Shown: positions 41,001 through 54,045 of the stretch, piece by piece
Layout of the letters: each line of letters opens with the position of its first letter
Numbering within the stretch: the stretch's first letter is position 1
NCBI GenBank assembly: GCA_000328365.1
Contig: KB292365.1
Coordinates: 318,860 to 382,859 of the forward strand
DNA: 64,000 nucleotides
Direction of reading: 5' to 3'
Source of the DNA: Capitella teleta
Taxonomy: Eukaryota > Annelida > Polychaeta > Capitellidae
Notes under the pieces: model-generated
Database searches by the model: none
Told to the model about the DNA's origin: nothing
Seen by the model: only the letters and a program-made list of their open reading frames with translations
Program-made: the position numbers and the translations under genes

Positions 41001-41303
41001 AATAGATTATCAAAATGCTAAAAATATCGGCTGGAATCGTCATTCTTTAAATTTGACACACCTGTCGACTTGCTCATGAAAGGTGGATGATGAGAGTTGT
41101 ACGAAGAAACAGACAGCTGAAAGTCTTCCACGTCAACAATCAAAGGACCGTACCCCAAACAGTGACACGGGGCTGGAAAGCAGAATAGGTCAGGTGGTTA
41201 ACTCATTCGTGCACGAAAGCCAGCACAGAAACTTACTTCCATGTTCACTCAGCACAGGGCGAAGTAAAAGTATCATGATTTTGATCACCTTGAAAGCGCA
41301 CAT
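38082..41303 (-). CDS. Secreted F5/8 type C (discoidin) domain protein
   Basis: Five exons: 41237-41303, 41062-41172, 40629-40828, 40430-40571, 38082-38527, with matching phases (1, 1, 0, 1), giving about 321 residues. Exon 1 starts at the ATG at 41303 and encodes a signal peptide (hydrophobic core I-M-I-L-L-L). Exons 2-4 form a full discoidin domain of the kind that binds glycans or lipids outside cells: C-L-G-Y-G-P-L first, then S-S-Y-N-S, N-P-W-I-E-V-D-L, the V-T-W-P-R turn, A-R-Y-V-R-F-N and closing E-L-L-G-C. Exon 5 adds a Cys-rich segment of about 147 residues (at least nine Cys) that I do not recognise. A donor-like GTAAGT at 38152-38147 could allow another 3' end, but the stop plus AATAAA at 37980-37985 favour the model given. 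Introns are 64, 233, 57 and 1,902 bp. Confidence 0.8.
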
Positions 41304-41839
41304 CTTGGAGCTGTTCAGTCAGAAGTGTTGAAGTGCCGACTGACAGATGTCATTGTCACATTGTACTTCTGTATCGATCCCCTGCTGGAGGCATTCAATA
41401 ACTTTTCCATTTGGAATAATTTGAATCGCGGAAACTTCGTATTAAAATAATAGCACTAATCAAAATTACTTTACCAGGTGAATCGGCCCTTTTTATATAT
41501 TTTCCAATTTCTCTATGCCTTTCCAGGAAACTGTGGCGTCACTTTCGCGCTCAAATCAAGTAAATTTATTCATTGCCAGAAATGAGAAAAGTCCTGCCAA
41601 AAAAAAAAAAAAATCGGTGCGCCAGATGACGCCTTCTCACTGACATTGGGATTCGATAGGAGATACAAGGAAGAGTTTGCCAAGAAATCAATTCCAAACT
41701 CCGAAAAATATTGTTCTAATGACGCAATATGTTTAGAAATGGATTCAGACACAAACGATTCTTCCGAAGATGTGTTTGTCGTATGTCAATGCACAATAAT
41801 CCAGAGAACTAGGTTATTTTAGAGTAAATAATTTCGTCA
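41304..41839. other. Upstream region of the F5/8 gene up to the assembly gap
   Basis: Presumed promoter region; no TATA box seen. An A tract lies at about 41601-41613. No other feature recognised. Confidence 0.4.
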
Positions 41840-41889
41840 NNNNNNNNNNNNNNNNNNNNNNNNNNNNNNNNNNNNNNNNNNNNNNNNNN
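41840..41889. other. Assembly gap (50 N)
   Basis: Run of exactly 50 N, a conventional placeholder. The true distance between flanks is unknown, and a duplicated segment lies on both sides at 38.1-38.3 and 42.75-42.96 kb. Confidence 0.99.
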
Positions 41890-42745
41890 GAGCGCGCAGA
41901 TCAAGTACTCGCGCCACGTTAGCCTAATGTTACCTGCAGGTGACCAAAATTTATACCTGCTGGTAACGTTAGGGGAATGTTCCGTGTTTGCTGGATTTAA
42001 TCTGGATACATCAGGCTATAAGAAAGAGGTGAATCCATTAGACTGATATTGCAAACAAACCTATTCATGAATAAGTGACGTGGTCAGGTATGACTTATCC
42101 CTTAATTTAGGGCACATTGCTCAGCCATCGAAATGGCAACGAACGTTAGAATTCATGCGAATGACAATTTTTCCACGAATATTTTATTATGTTGTTGAAC
42201 TTTGGGTGATTTCGTGTCATCGTTCGGAGAAGGGCAAGGAGTTGCTATTGTTCCTTTTTGTTCATTGCGTACAACTCAATATGGGACATTTACATATGTC
42301 AATAGAGCATAAATTGGCGCCTAGTTGAATTGCTCTACCCTATGTAACCGATATGATTATTAGTTCGGTCAGTACCAGGATTAGATTAGAGGGTGCTAGG
42401 ATCCATGAATGGATAGAAGAACAAGAGAAAATAATCGGTCACCAGTATTCATGGAGTTGTACTGCAAAGTCTGGGAGTGCCATATTCAGAGGACAGCATA
42501 TGAAAGGTATTAAAATAATCCAACCAGTGTGTAAGGGAAAGGAGGACAGTAGTTTAACTATCGATGTAGTTCAATCTAGGTACATGTACATAAATGAGAC
42601 CACAATATTTAATATGAATAAAATGAATCTACATAATTTATTTCCCAGACCGAAAGTTGCCGTGTCAATATAGGGAAACATAGAAAGAAAACAGGAAGGT
42701 CAAAAGAAAAAAAAATCAAACAATCAATGTACATATACACCCAAT
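41890..42745. other. Region right of the gap, no recognised gene
   Basis: Open stretches exist on the plus strand (for example ATG 42353 to 42673, 106 residues, basic, no recognised domain, signal or splice context), but nothing supports them as genes. Confidence 0.35.
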
Positions 42746-43146
42746 CCGCCATGACGAATCGCTGAATCGGCCACTTACGGTAAACACAACTAATTGTACA
42801 TATAGCTCAGTGCTATCATTCCGCGTGATATAAACATCACAACGTTGAATGGATATCGCACCTGACTCTCCCTCAGGTCGCAACGCACCTGACATTGTCA
42901 TCCTCATCAGCATTTTCAATCTTACATAAATCATAGTGAACTTCACAACCTGTTGAACTACTTTCCATGCAGCTCCACCACCCGTGTTCGTTGGCTGTAG
43001 TTCATCTGCCCAGTGGTGCTGCACTACCCTCTGACCTGGTTTGGCCCGTTTGTTAAAGCGGTTACCCCGATGTGGCGCTGTGTACGAGCCTTTGGTGATA
43101 CCCACTATTAAAACACACAGAACCAAAAAGACAAATTGGCACTGCA
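42746..43146 (-). pseudogene. Decayed copy of the F5/8 gene's last exon fused to a hydrophobic segment
   Basis: Bases 42760-42960 match the second half of exon 5 (38145-38330) in the same orientation at roughly 90 percent but with several 1-3 bp indels that scramble the frame (for example loss of one T in the C-Q-V-R-C region), so this copy is not a working exon. Just upstream on the minus strand (about 43140-42970) an open stretch encodes a hydrophobic run (F-V-F-L-V-L-C-V-L-I-V-G) and R-F-N-K-R, signal-peptide-like but without an ATG here; it follows a TTTTTGCAG acceptor. Either a partial tandem duplication or a haplotype collapsed wrongly at the gap. Confidence 0.55.
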
Positions 43147-44034
<888 letters not shown>

Positions 44035-44125
44035 TCTTGGCTCTGGCTTCGAACCTCCAGGGGTCAGCGCCAAACCCTTTCAAAGCGAGCAGGCTGACCA
44101 CACGGTCACCACCTCTCCACCAGAG
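44035..44125 (-). repeat. tRNA-derived SINE head (fragment)
   Basis: The minus strand carries a good B box (GGTTCGAAGCC, 44045-44055) and a plausible A box (about 44093-44111) at tRNA-like spacing, preceded by a CCACCAGAGGGCAG-type stretch at about 44128-44142. The ends do not pair as a tRNA acceptor stem, so it is a SINE or tRNA relic and not a tRNA gene. Confidence 0.45.
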
Positions 44126-44142
44126 GGCAGTATCAGAAAGCG

Positions 44143-45189
44143 CTATGAGTCAGGGCTTGACGCGTGTCATTGTCCTAAAACAACGTTATGTATCATATGC
44201 GTGAAAGGTACCAAGACTGTATTTACCATTGACAGAGAACTGCTACGATATGTACATTATCATAACGCACATTGGCTAATAAACGCACCACGCACAATCA
44301 TGACCCCAATCTAGGTCATAGGCCTGCATACACAAATATACTGTGTGGCATATGCAATCATGCTCATTTCGTAGGAAAACAAATATAGCGTATCATCTCT
44401 GTTTGATCAGAAATTACAGTACAGACGCATCCCTACACATCAATGCATTACGCACCCATAATCGTTGTAACCAAAGAAAAGTATAACCAAAATCAGAAGG
44501 AATATAGGCTTATGCCGACATGAATGAAACTCCTTAATTCAAACCCTTCATTTGTTCACTCACTTATTCACCCAATAGTCCCGGGGTACTTTTGCGATAT
44601 CATTCACCAATCGACATATCAAGGGCTCAGCAAGAGCTCACCATGGTCTCTCAGGCGATCAGTTATTCCAAGTTCGGATCGAGGTTACAGTTCCGACTTC
44701 TGGTTCAATTTGCTGAGAAGTCTAAAGAGACATTTTGGCTACTTGAACTCGAGTCAGGCCGGGACGCTAACTTCATTGACAGGATGGTCTCCTCTGGAAG
44801 CTATGAATGGGAACTCCCATATCCGATTTGCATAAAGAATGATGCACAATTTTGACTTTTGTGAACAAGATCTCATCAGATTATCTGATGCAAAACATTT
44901 CCATGCAGTGGTTTCAGGAAGAGATGTTTGCGGGTAGCATGCACGACGGTGCTGGAGGGGCAGGGGGGGTATTATGTAATATTCCCTTAGAAAGAGACAG
45001 TCACAGAGTTCCAAACCAAGCATATTTTGATTGTTTCACAACTCCCTTGCTTTATTGACCTAATATGTGTTCCATCGTTTGATAATAATTAAGAATTACC
45101 AGCTTTTTTGTTGAATAAAACCCGCGTTCCCTAACTGCTACAAGTATATTATATATTGTTATAAAGTGTCTACGATGATTACTGTGACA
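44143..45189. other. Unassigned, several random open stretches
   Basis: Plus- and minus-strand frames of 70-103 residues overlap one another around 44520-45020 with no recognised domain. No feature can be supported. Confidence 0.35.
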
Positions 45190-45562
45190 TTATTTGATAA
45201 TTATAACACAGTCTTAAACTGCGTGCGTGAGCGTGATGGGGTTTTACGGCTCCACCCAACCCATTCTGGTGATACGGGCGCCAGAAAAAAAGGCCCGGGA
45301 CCGGGGTTTCCCCTACTCTTATCGATAAATCCCAAGGGTTCTTTATCCTGCATACCACCATAGACAGTAGTACACAGCGCCCGGCCTTGTTACGCAGTTG
45401 GGCAGCACTGCAGAGTCACCTATGAATTACAATTATAACAATCATAATTCACAATCATAACGCCCGTGACCTGATCGGGTCTCAAACTCGGGACCTCGAC
45501 CCCCACGGTCGGCATAGGATTGTAGTCAGGCGTTAAACCGATTGGGCTATTCGGTGCCCCTA
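45190..45562 (-). repeat. tRNA-derived SINE
   Basis: The head at 45562-45461 (minus strand) contains A-box-like TAGCCCAATCGG (about 45549-45538) and B-box-like GGTCCCGAGTTTGAGACCC (45495-45477), a tRNA pattern. A body follows with CCTTGGGATTTATCGATAAG and a tail including CGCCCGTATCAC and GGAGCCGTAAAACC. The tail half recurs at 50747-50880, showing it is a dispersed family. Confidence 0.65.
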
Positions 45563-47599
45563 AACACAGTTTTAAACAAGATTAATTATAAACATTTGAA
45601 TTTTCTGCCTACTGGAAAAAAATAATAAATTATTTGACTCCTAGATAAAACTAAAATATACCATTCTTATAACTCGATAAGCAGATACACTTTGGATTCT
45701 TGAATCATTCTTGATTATCTATGACGAAAGAGCTGCGCGAGGCTGCTTTGAAGGACCATCAGTCGGCCAGGCAATCACAAAGACCGTCGAATGATTCAAA
45801 TTTCTTGGAATAGTCCTCAATACGGTCTCTCGAGGATTGTCATGGATCTGAGTTATCTCACATCTTAAGAAAAGAAATGATGGCAAAAAAACAAACTAGA
45901 GTGAAATGAATGTACGTCGCCGGACTACCAGTGGTGAATGTATATTTAAGGAGTGTCCTTCGTCAATAGGCATCATTGTCAGCCAGTGTTAATCTTACCT
46001 GCATCAGTATAAACCACACACTTTTTGACTCATCATACACTGCACTATTTACTGAAGGAATATTACGGTGAACATACAGTGTGAAGTATTTGGAGACAAG
46101 AGAGAAATTATATAGCATACTTTTACTTCATGCCATCTAAGCGTTCAAACAACTACATCTCAGTCTCATTCTGCTGCCAAGTCATAGGGAAACACATTGG
46201 AAGTGAAAATCCACTTTATATCATGTAATATGAACCATAGAGATTGTTATGTACAATCCAGTTGTGATTGATGGGGGATACCTCTTCGCAACCATTCGAC
46301 CGATACACTGATACGCTCGACAGGGTGCCGGGAATTCCACCACTAAGGTTGGTCAATATTTACTTCTAAAGTTCTAAGTCTATGTCCTTATTTCAAATGA
46401 GACACATCTGTGGTTTTATATTTGTTTAATATTAATGCGTGGATGATTTCCTGCGAATGTGATTGCTCGTCTTGTTTCATGTTGGGTCCATTTCATACTT
46501 GTCAATTTCGACCTTCACAGACCCGAAACAAACCATTTGGATAACACAACATGTTGTGAGGTATATAAAACGATTCTAAACATATACACCAGAGGGCGCT
46601 GTATGTGTCGTCTGCAAATTCCAGTCAAGTCAACTTACTTATGCAATATTATATGTGTCTTCTGACTCTAACTCTTTTTTCTAGCCTATTTCATGCTCAA
46701 TTTGACTCTCAGAATAGCTTTTATTGTTCGAGAGACAATATTACAGACAAGATGGTTCACTCTAATGCCATTCTCTTCAATCAACAATGTATCCCAAGCT
46801 CTACACTATTGCCGCTCCATTCCGGTTTTAAGGATTTGATTTTGAGATTTAGCGATCGTGATTTTATTACAGTTCACTGCGGGCTGACAATTTGCTGCGG
46901 TCCAACAAAATGGATGCATCGTATCTATTGCTAGTCGTTTTGGAACTGATTGTATTTTTGGGCAATTAATTAGTAATTAGGCGTTGCCGTGCGAGATTAT
47001 TGGTATCAATGGTTTCATTTATTGGTAATCTTGCCAGATCTGAAGTTTCGACTTTCTCTTTTGAGGAGAAGATTGCTTTCAAGTCAAGCGTCCTAAGATT
47101 GGCATGAATCAGTGACTTCCTTTGATGTTACATATATAGACAGTAAGCATTCACTGCATTGAGTTTGGTCCATGATTATATGCTCGCTGACTGGTAATTA
47201 AGACCCCCTGTGACGACCACATTTCGCGTCAAAAGCCTTGAAGAGTTCAGAGCGAGCTATTGAAAAGGCTGCTTGTATACACGATTTTTTTTACTAATAT
47301 CGATGTCTTTGCCATGACGAACTATTTCATTTGGGAACAACAGCTGATCGCCCAATAGAAAGAACGGCTCAGCGGGATTTCTGCAAAAGTAGAATCGATG
47401 TGTCGAAAATTTAAAGTAACTTATAATTCTGTCTTGATAAATCAATCAATTGCTTCAAGCACTTGTTACATTGCTTAATTATACTCCCAAGTACAGCATC
47501 GATCCTGACTCTTGGTTTTATCTGAAAATTGTGTTATAATTGCACGTGGCTGATTATACAGGACTGTACCCCAAACTACCTCGCATTAGAAGTTTCCAA
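45563..47599. other. Intergenic with an old duplicated segment
   Basis: Bases about 45770-45910 resemble 50900-51000 (shared TTTCTTGGAA-AGTC-TCAA and GAGTTATCTCACA-type blocks), an old direct duplication. No gene recognised. Confidence 0.35.
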
Positions 47600-47984
47600 G
47601 AAATCGTCATTAAATCACAAAGAACTTTTGTGTCGCTTCTTCTTATTCAGAGCGTCACGGTGCTCAGTTTTATCAAAATAATTGCGCTAATCTACTTCGT
47701 CATGAGGTGAGCATCACACTTCAAAGGCAGTAGGTACAAGGGGTGACCTACTTTACCACCCGTGACATATTTAGTTGTTTTTCACCTGTCTATGTTTCGG
47801 GTTCACCGTTGGTTCATTATTGCGTCGTTACGCCCAAGGTTTTCTTTCTGTGAATTCCGTAAATCAGGAACGCCTTTGAGAGTAATTGCATTTGCATTCG
47901 ATTCCATTGCTATATTGACTCAGTTTACTGAGCGACGGCACTTTACGAATTGATGTTAATCTGAGCTGTGTATTTTGAGAAGGT

Positions 47985-48175
47985 CTGTCAGCTATGAAGA
48001 TTCTAGGGTTGGTCATGGTACTCACATGCACAGCAATCTTCATTAGAAACTATTCTCGATCCATCGGAGAACAAAGGCTTTCCTTGGAGGGGCTACTTCA
48101 GTGGCAATCTTGCTGATACCCAATTGCATCACCGGATGTCGGTGTCTCCAGTCTCAACTACACAATGTAATTTGG
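47985..48175 (+). pseudogene. Decayed copy of the membrane-protein terminal exon
   Basis: Nucleotide match to the exon at 53511-53705 (ATTGGTCA/TGGTCATGGT, CAGCAATCTT, TCGATCCATCGGAGAA, GGCAATCTTGCTGAT). The frame agrees for the first helix (G-L-V-M-V-L-T-C-T-A-I-F) and is then lost after the CATCGGAGAA block. Not functional. Confidence 0.6.
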
Positions 48176-48460
48176 TGTTCATTTTGTCATCCGATTCTTG
48201 GGTTACGGCGTGTTTAACATGAACATAATTGACACACATGTATATTGTTATGCAACAGTGTTTATCATGTTATGCAATTAAATTGCAGAAGATGATAAAG
48301 AAGCAAAAAATGTAACATATAAAAGAAAAATAGCATCAAACCCAAGAGCTTCTGTGTTTTATCTCCTCTGACAAGCCAATAAATTACATCACAATTTCTA
48401 GGAATTTTATTCGAATTTTTTTTCCTCGAGCCACCGGGTAGAATGTTTGTGACGTCAAAT

Positions 48461-48463
<3 letters not shown>

Positions 48464-48506
<43 letters not shown>
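48464..48506. repeat. (GA)n microsatellite
   Basis: About 21 GA units inserted within the left inverted-repeat arm; absent from the right arm at the matching place. Confidence 0.95.
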
Positions 48507-48510
<4 letters not shown>

Positions 48511-48670
48511 AAGCAAATGGGGTGGGTCTCAAAGGAAGGCCAATGCGACAACAATTCCAATTGCTTCCCTCTTATCAGATGACAATGGATGGCTGAGCTC
48601 CTGAAATGGACAAAACAATTCAAAGTATATGTACGAGTGATGGACAGGACATGTCTCTCTTGCAGGGAGC

Positions 48671-50493
48671 AAGAATTGTTCTAGAAAAATTTGAGTGTAA
48701 GCTACAGAATGAACTGCATTCAACGAGTATGATGACAATACATGGTTATGTTAAGAGTGTAGATGTCAAAATAATCGAGCAGTCAGGACCATTATTGAAG
48801 ATATTGGATGCCGAGACATAACCTGAGCGTACCACTCAACGGGTAGGCCCATCTTGGAGTTGTGGGTTAAATAATTGATATACAGTTATTAAGTAAAATA
48901 AAAACACAACATTTGAGAACAGAAAGATAGCGATATGACTGACAGTCATATTTCTGTTTTGACTCTTGTTAGAGGACATATACTTTCTCATGTGTCATGC
49001 ATGTAAACAATATTCCCCCCAATCTACCTACCGATATAAAAGGGCCAAACAAAATTACAATGTATCGGAATCTCAGTTCAGAAATTATGCAAAGAATCGA
49101 AGGTCAAATATCGAGAGGATAAACAACGGAAGCAATGGTTCGCAAGGGGACACCACCTCCATTGCGATAGTATCCTTATCAGCCCAATCAGAAAGCCCTG
49201 AATACTTGAGCTATAAGTCCCAGATAACATTTACAAGACATTCAGATCAAAGAATCTGGATCAGGGAAAGTGTAAACCGTTTAACTGAGTGAGATAAATC
49301 CCCAAAGGGTATTTGGATAGCAATGGGGACAATTCCCACTAATGGCATTGTCCCTATACAATGTTGGATTTGAGTCAGGTGAGAATTGAGGACAATGCCA
49401 TGGAGGTTTACGCATAAACAGACGGGGCAGTGATGTCTCTCTGGGAGAGATTTGCAGTGACTCGGCCGAACACGGTGTCCTTTGGGGACTGACTCGATGC
49501 AGTGATTCGGAAAGAGATATCACTGAAGCACATGAGCTCAGATATGCAGTCATTGTCCTTCACTCGGGGTTAATGTGAACATTAAGCCATTGGAGTTCTA
49601 TCGGCGTAAAAAAGTGTTGCTATACCATCTCAAATGTGACGACTACAAACAGCAATCGAGAATGATTTGCCACTAATGACCTTAATTACGTATTAATTTT
49701 ACGCAGATAGAATGAGCAATCATTGAGTGTGAGCATAGCATTAAAGTCAGTCCATAGATTGGTCCAGATTTAAGAGATATTTTAGATATTTCTTATATGC
49801 AATAACGGTATATCTCGAGGTTCTATTTTAAAAAGATACAAATAATGTTCGACATGGTAACGAAAAGAAATAAAATAAAGTACAAGGGAAAAAAAGCACG
49901 GATACAAGAACAAAGCAATGTATTCGTGGAAAATTACCTTGAAAATGGGACTGCGTGGGTTTGATTCCGGATGGGGCAACTTGCAGGAGTTGAATTTTGC
50001 GGCCTGATAACTATCATGTTCACAACAACATGACACATTGCATAGTGTCAAATTGTGGTACCTGATTGGGCAAAGATGGATTAATGTCCTCGCCTAAGTG
50101 TGTGCTCCGTTGTTGATGCCCGCTTGTGATTCTTGCCAGCTGAGGGCTCACGTGTCGTCATTGGGGTCCTATAACCAGGGGATGGATGTATTGTGAATGA
50201 CAGGTATAACAAAATCTTTTACGATCTGATGGCTTGACTTTAAAATTCACTCAATGCACTTTAAAATATAGAACATTCATATAAAACTATATAAAATAGG
50301 TAAAAAGTGATCAAGGAAGAAAAAAAAAATGAAATAAAATAAAATAAAATAAAATAAAAGAGCAAAACGTGTAACAACAAAGGCTACAGTACACTGAACA
50401 CTATTTGAACAGTGGTCTAGTTAGGTTGAGTAGTTGGAGAAACGAGAGCACTAGCGACCAAGTAATTTTTGTAACCAAGTGATTAAGGGCGTA
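48671..50493. other. Spacer of the inverted repeat, left part
   Basis: No gene recognised. Around 49490-49520 a block (AGTGATTCGGAAA) matches 52415-52430 in reverse, so the inverted duplication may once have reached further inward. An (AAAAT)n run lies at about 50326-50358. Confidence 0.4.
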
Positions 50494-50535
50494 TTCGACT
50501 GGGACAAAACCAGTTTTGGTTTTGTCCCAGTCGAA
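50494..50535. repeat. Perfect 19-bp inverted repeat with 4-base loop
   Basis: Arms 50494-50512 (TTCGACTGGGACAAAACCA) and 50517-50535 are exact reverse complements around GTTT. Another TCGA-containing fragment (CTAGTCGAATGAAT) follows. No T tract or coding context. Confidence 0.9.
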
Positions 50536-50746
50536 ATTTCCCTCCTAGTCGAATGAATAGTTTCGACAACATGCTAGCATTAACGATGGTTTTGTTTTAT
50601 TGGTGATGATTTACAGGGTAAAATAAATAAGAATAAAACATATAAATGATGCTAACAACTTTAGTGTGTTTCACTGATTAAAATGAGTAATCCCATAATT
50701 CCGAAGAAATAATTTTACTGTTCGCGGGCAGCCATATTGTTGAGTG

Positions 50747-50880
50747 CCTATGATAAATAACCCTTGGGGTTTATCGATAAGAGATAAAACTTTCACGGTC
50801 CCAGGCTTGTGATCTTGCGCCCGTATCACTCGAACGGGTTGCGTGGAGCCGTAAAATCCAATCGTCCCTCAGAGACCACA
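50747..50880 (+). repeat. Partial copy of the SINE tail
   Basis: Shares CCTTGGGGTTTATCGATAAG, CGCCCGTATCAC and GGAGCCGTAAAA blocks with the SINE at 45190-45562, in the opposite orientation and without the tRNA-like head. Confidence 0.65.
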
Positions 50881-52614
50881 GCAAAAACTGAATTCTGCTT
50901 TGATCGCTTTTCTTGGAAGAGTCATCAACAAAGTCCCAGGAGAGTCATCAATGAGAGCTGAGTCATCTCACACGAAAAAGGAATAAAACGCGATAATAAA
51001 ACAGCGAATGCAAAACGCAGAATGTCAGAGTGAGATGTCTTGTCAATCATTATCAGCAACTGACTCTATTGTCCGAATTCTCGATTGTAGCCACCGATCC
51101 ACAGCTTGACCAGATCAAAGAGATCGAGCGGCAGTGGACTGTGACGAACTACAGCTCACGATGATAGGTATTCTCGTTTCCAAAAGCAAGGCAGCTTTAA
51201 CCGGGTTGTATAGCTGGACTGAAGCTCGCTGGTAAAAAAGGCAGAGAGCATGGCGAATGCATTGGATTTGCTGGACGATATATGGACATTGAACTCAACT
51301 GGTTCTCATAGCGCGCCGATATTCCTCAGTGGACATTTCGAAAACGAGAATACGCATTTCGACAAAGCTACAGCCACCTTTCAGTGCAGAAGGTTCAACC
51401 AGGGGCTGCTGTATCTCGGTGGTAACCATCGAGAATTCGGGCATATATATGACTGACTTCTCTGTCCTTCAGTTGTTTGCCGGAACACAGGTGTGCCTTT
51501 GGCCATCGGGTGCTAATCAGACTCGAATACTGGCATCTTCAGCGCCCGCTGCTTGACGGTTGCAGGTGCGTTTCACTTGAGCCTTTCATCAAAGCAATGG
51601 TTGGTGGCAGAAGGATTTAATTGTGAGCACACTAATGAGGTTCATCTTGAAATCTGATACAAAACCTCGTATTGATAGAAGGAGTGGAATGTAGCAACGT
51701 AGGAAACAAACATTTTTGATGGTTGTCAAATTCATTACATGTTCAATAGCAGTCAGCAATACATGTAACAAGTTCGATATAAATTAGTGCAAGATAGATA
51801 TGGGATGTGTTGGTCAAAAGGTGAATTTAATGTGTCTTTTATTGAGAGGCTTCTATTTTAAAGATCATCAAAAAAGACAATAAATGTGCATTCTTAAAAA
51901 TTAAAAGAGAAACATTTGTCTTTAAGGTGAGTCTTCTATCATAATTCGATTATTTCATAACAATGATAACTCCCATTAAACTGACCTCAATATGTTTTGT
52001 TAAACATGACAGTGATTGATTAAATTGAACTTCAGCTCAGGTTGAGTAAAAAGCACTCTGTTATTCAACAAGACAGTTTCATTAACATTATGGTCGAAAT
52101 ACCCTTTGGCTTCACTCACTTCCTCTCGTGTAACTTCAATCAACGGAAGTACCGTTAGTTGATTACTTTATTTGAACCTGTAAAAAAGAAAGAGAGTACA
52201 ACCCATAGTAATTGCGCCTCTCTTCCTCAGAATCCCATTCAGCATTAAGATTCAATACCCTGTAATTTACCTTCAACCAATTCTACAGTATGATAGTTCA
52301 GTGTAAATAGATTGTCCATCAAAATTGAATGTTCAATCAGCTCAAGAGAACGCTGAGCCCGAGCTAAGAGCATCTTCTAGACTTCAGTACGCAGGTGTGG
52401 TCGCCTTATCTGCGTTTCCGAATCACTGAGTCGGAGATTTCACTTAAGAACGATTCGCGTGGAGTTCTGTCGATGTCGCTAAACCTCCTCTAAATCGTCG
52501 ATTTTCTCCAGTCATTGACTCCCCTGGTGTGACTATTGACGGCTCGTTTAGTAGCAGTCAGATCGGCATGAGAACATTTCATTTCTGATAACTGATAACT
52601 TATCAAAATCACCG
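50881..52614. other. Spacer of the inverted repeat, right part
   Basis: Contains the old duplicate of 45770-45910 (about 50900-51000). Plus-strand open stretches at 51250-51556 show no recognised domain. Otherwise nothing. Confidence 0.35.
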
Positions 52615-54045
52615 CTCCCTTCAAAAGAGACATGTCCTGTCCATCACTCATGTATATACTTTGAATTGTTTTGTCCATTTCATGAGCTCAGCCATCCATT
52701 GTCATCTGATAAGAGCGAAGCAATTGGAATTGTTGTCGCATCGGCCTTCCTTTGAGACCCACCCCATTCTCGGTGAGATCTCACAAGAGTTGACGTCACG
52801 AACATTCGATGCCCGTGGCTCGAGCAAAAGAAGTTTTATTTGCAAATTAGAATTCTGAGAAATTGTGATGCAATTAAGTGGCTTGTCAAAGGAATAGGCC
52901 GAAATCAGACGCATGCTTTAAGAGACGTCAGTTTTATGAGAAAAAAAAAGGGAATCCTGGAAAGCGATGGTCACTTAACCGTTCGTCTGAGAAGGTATAA
53001 ATGACAAACAAGCTTGAAATCCACCCTTAGTGGAGGGTCGCAAATTTTGCCATTGGTTGGACCTTGTGTGTCGTGTGCCAAGCATGGAAACCCTTCTTTT
53101 CTCTCGTAGAGCTGGGGAATTGAGCGAATTGAATGAGGATTTCAAATTTTTTTCCGAAATAATTGCCACTAGATATTAACTAAGCATGCGCCTTGTGCTT
53201 GAAATATAATACAGCCAGTACAAAGTCCGCAGACATGGCGAATGACTTGTCAATAAGAAAGTCACTTCTCATAAAATACGAAGAGTCACGTCAATTACAT
53301 AGTTATACTTTTTAAAAGGAAAAATGGGTGCATCTTACCTGGTACAATCTCAGATCAGACATACAGGAGCAAAAATTTTGCTGATTCACATCGCGAGTCT
53401 CAGCTGACGAAATTAATACAAATCAGAAAAATGACTTTTTATTATTATTATTTTTTTTTTATTTTTTTTTTTTTTTTTATGTTTTTTAACCGATGTGAGG
53501 ATCAGCTCGTTCAAACTGGAGACATGCACTTACACCCGGTGTTGCAATTGAGTATCAGCAAGATTGCCACCAAAGTAGCACCTCCAACGAAACCCTTTTT
53601 TCTCCGATGAATCGAGAAATTGTGAAGAAGAAAGATTGCTGCGCATGCCAGAATTGTGACCAATCCAATGGCTGACAAACTTAAAAAGTTTCTCAAAGCA
53701 TGCAACTCAAATCTACATTAATTCACGTTGAGCGATCGCGCTATAAACCTGTTCGAGGGGAAGCGAATGCAAATGCAATTACTCTCAAAGGTGTTCTTAA
53801 TTAACGGCGAAGCGAGGACAAAGGGTCTCGAAAGAACTATTGAGAACCAACCAAGTGGTTCATGGATAATAAAGTAGGTCACCCTTTGCACCTACTTCCG
53901 TTTCCTTTGAGACACGACTCAACGCAGCAGATTAACGCAATTATTTTTATAAAACTAGCGCAATCATTTTGATAAAACTAAGTGCCTTGAGGTTCTGAAT
54001 ACAAAGTGACACGGAAGCTCTTCGTTGCTTATTACGTAATCATCT
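52615..54045 (-). repeat. Long inverted repeat, right arm
   Basis: Reverse-oriented partner of 47600-48670; about 4 kb of spacer separates the arms. This arm is longer because of a T-rich insertion (53435-53482) and other unique sequence. Confidence 0.75.

Larger units (their letters stand above)
47600..48670 (+). repeat. Long inverted repeat, left arm
   Basis: Matches 52615-54045 in reverse orientation through several blocks: the A/TTTTATCAAAAT-ATTGCGC block near 47668, the GGTGACCTACTTTA block near 47740, a coding-derived block at 47985-48150, the GGGTGGGTCTCAAAGGAAGGCC block near 48520, and AGTGATGGACAGGACATGTCTC at about 48634-48655. Overall similarity looks like 75-85 percent with indels, so the duplication is old. 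It carries a decayed copy of the membrane-protein exon at 53511-53705. Confidence 0.75.

Noticed and set aside
42353-42673. ATG-initiated 106-residue plus-strand frame right of the gap
   Set aside because: No recognised domain, signal peptide or regulatory context; a frame of this length can occur by chance.
44035-44125. Functional tRNA gene
   Set aside because: B box is good but the acceptor stem does not pair; more likely a SINE.
44524-44855. Two overlapping plus-strand frames of about 100 and 87 residues
   Set aside because: They overlap each other and a minus-strand frame; none shows protein-like conservation patterns.
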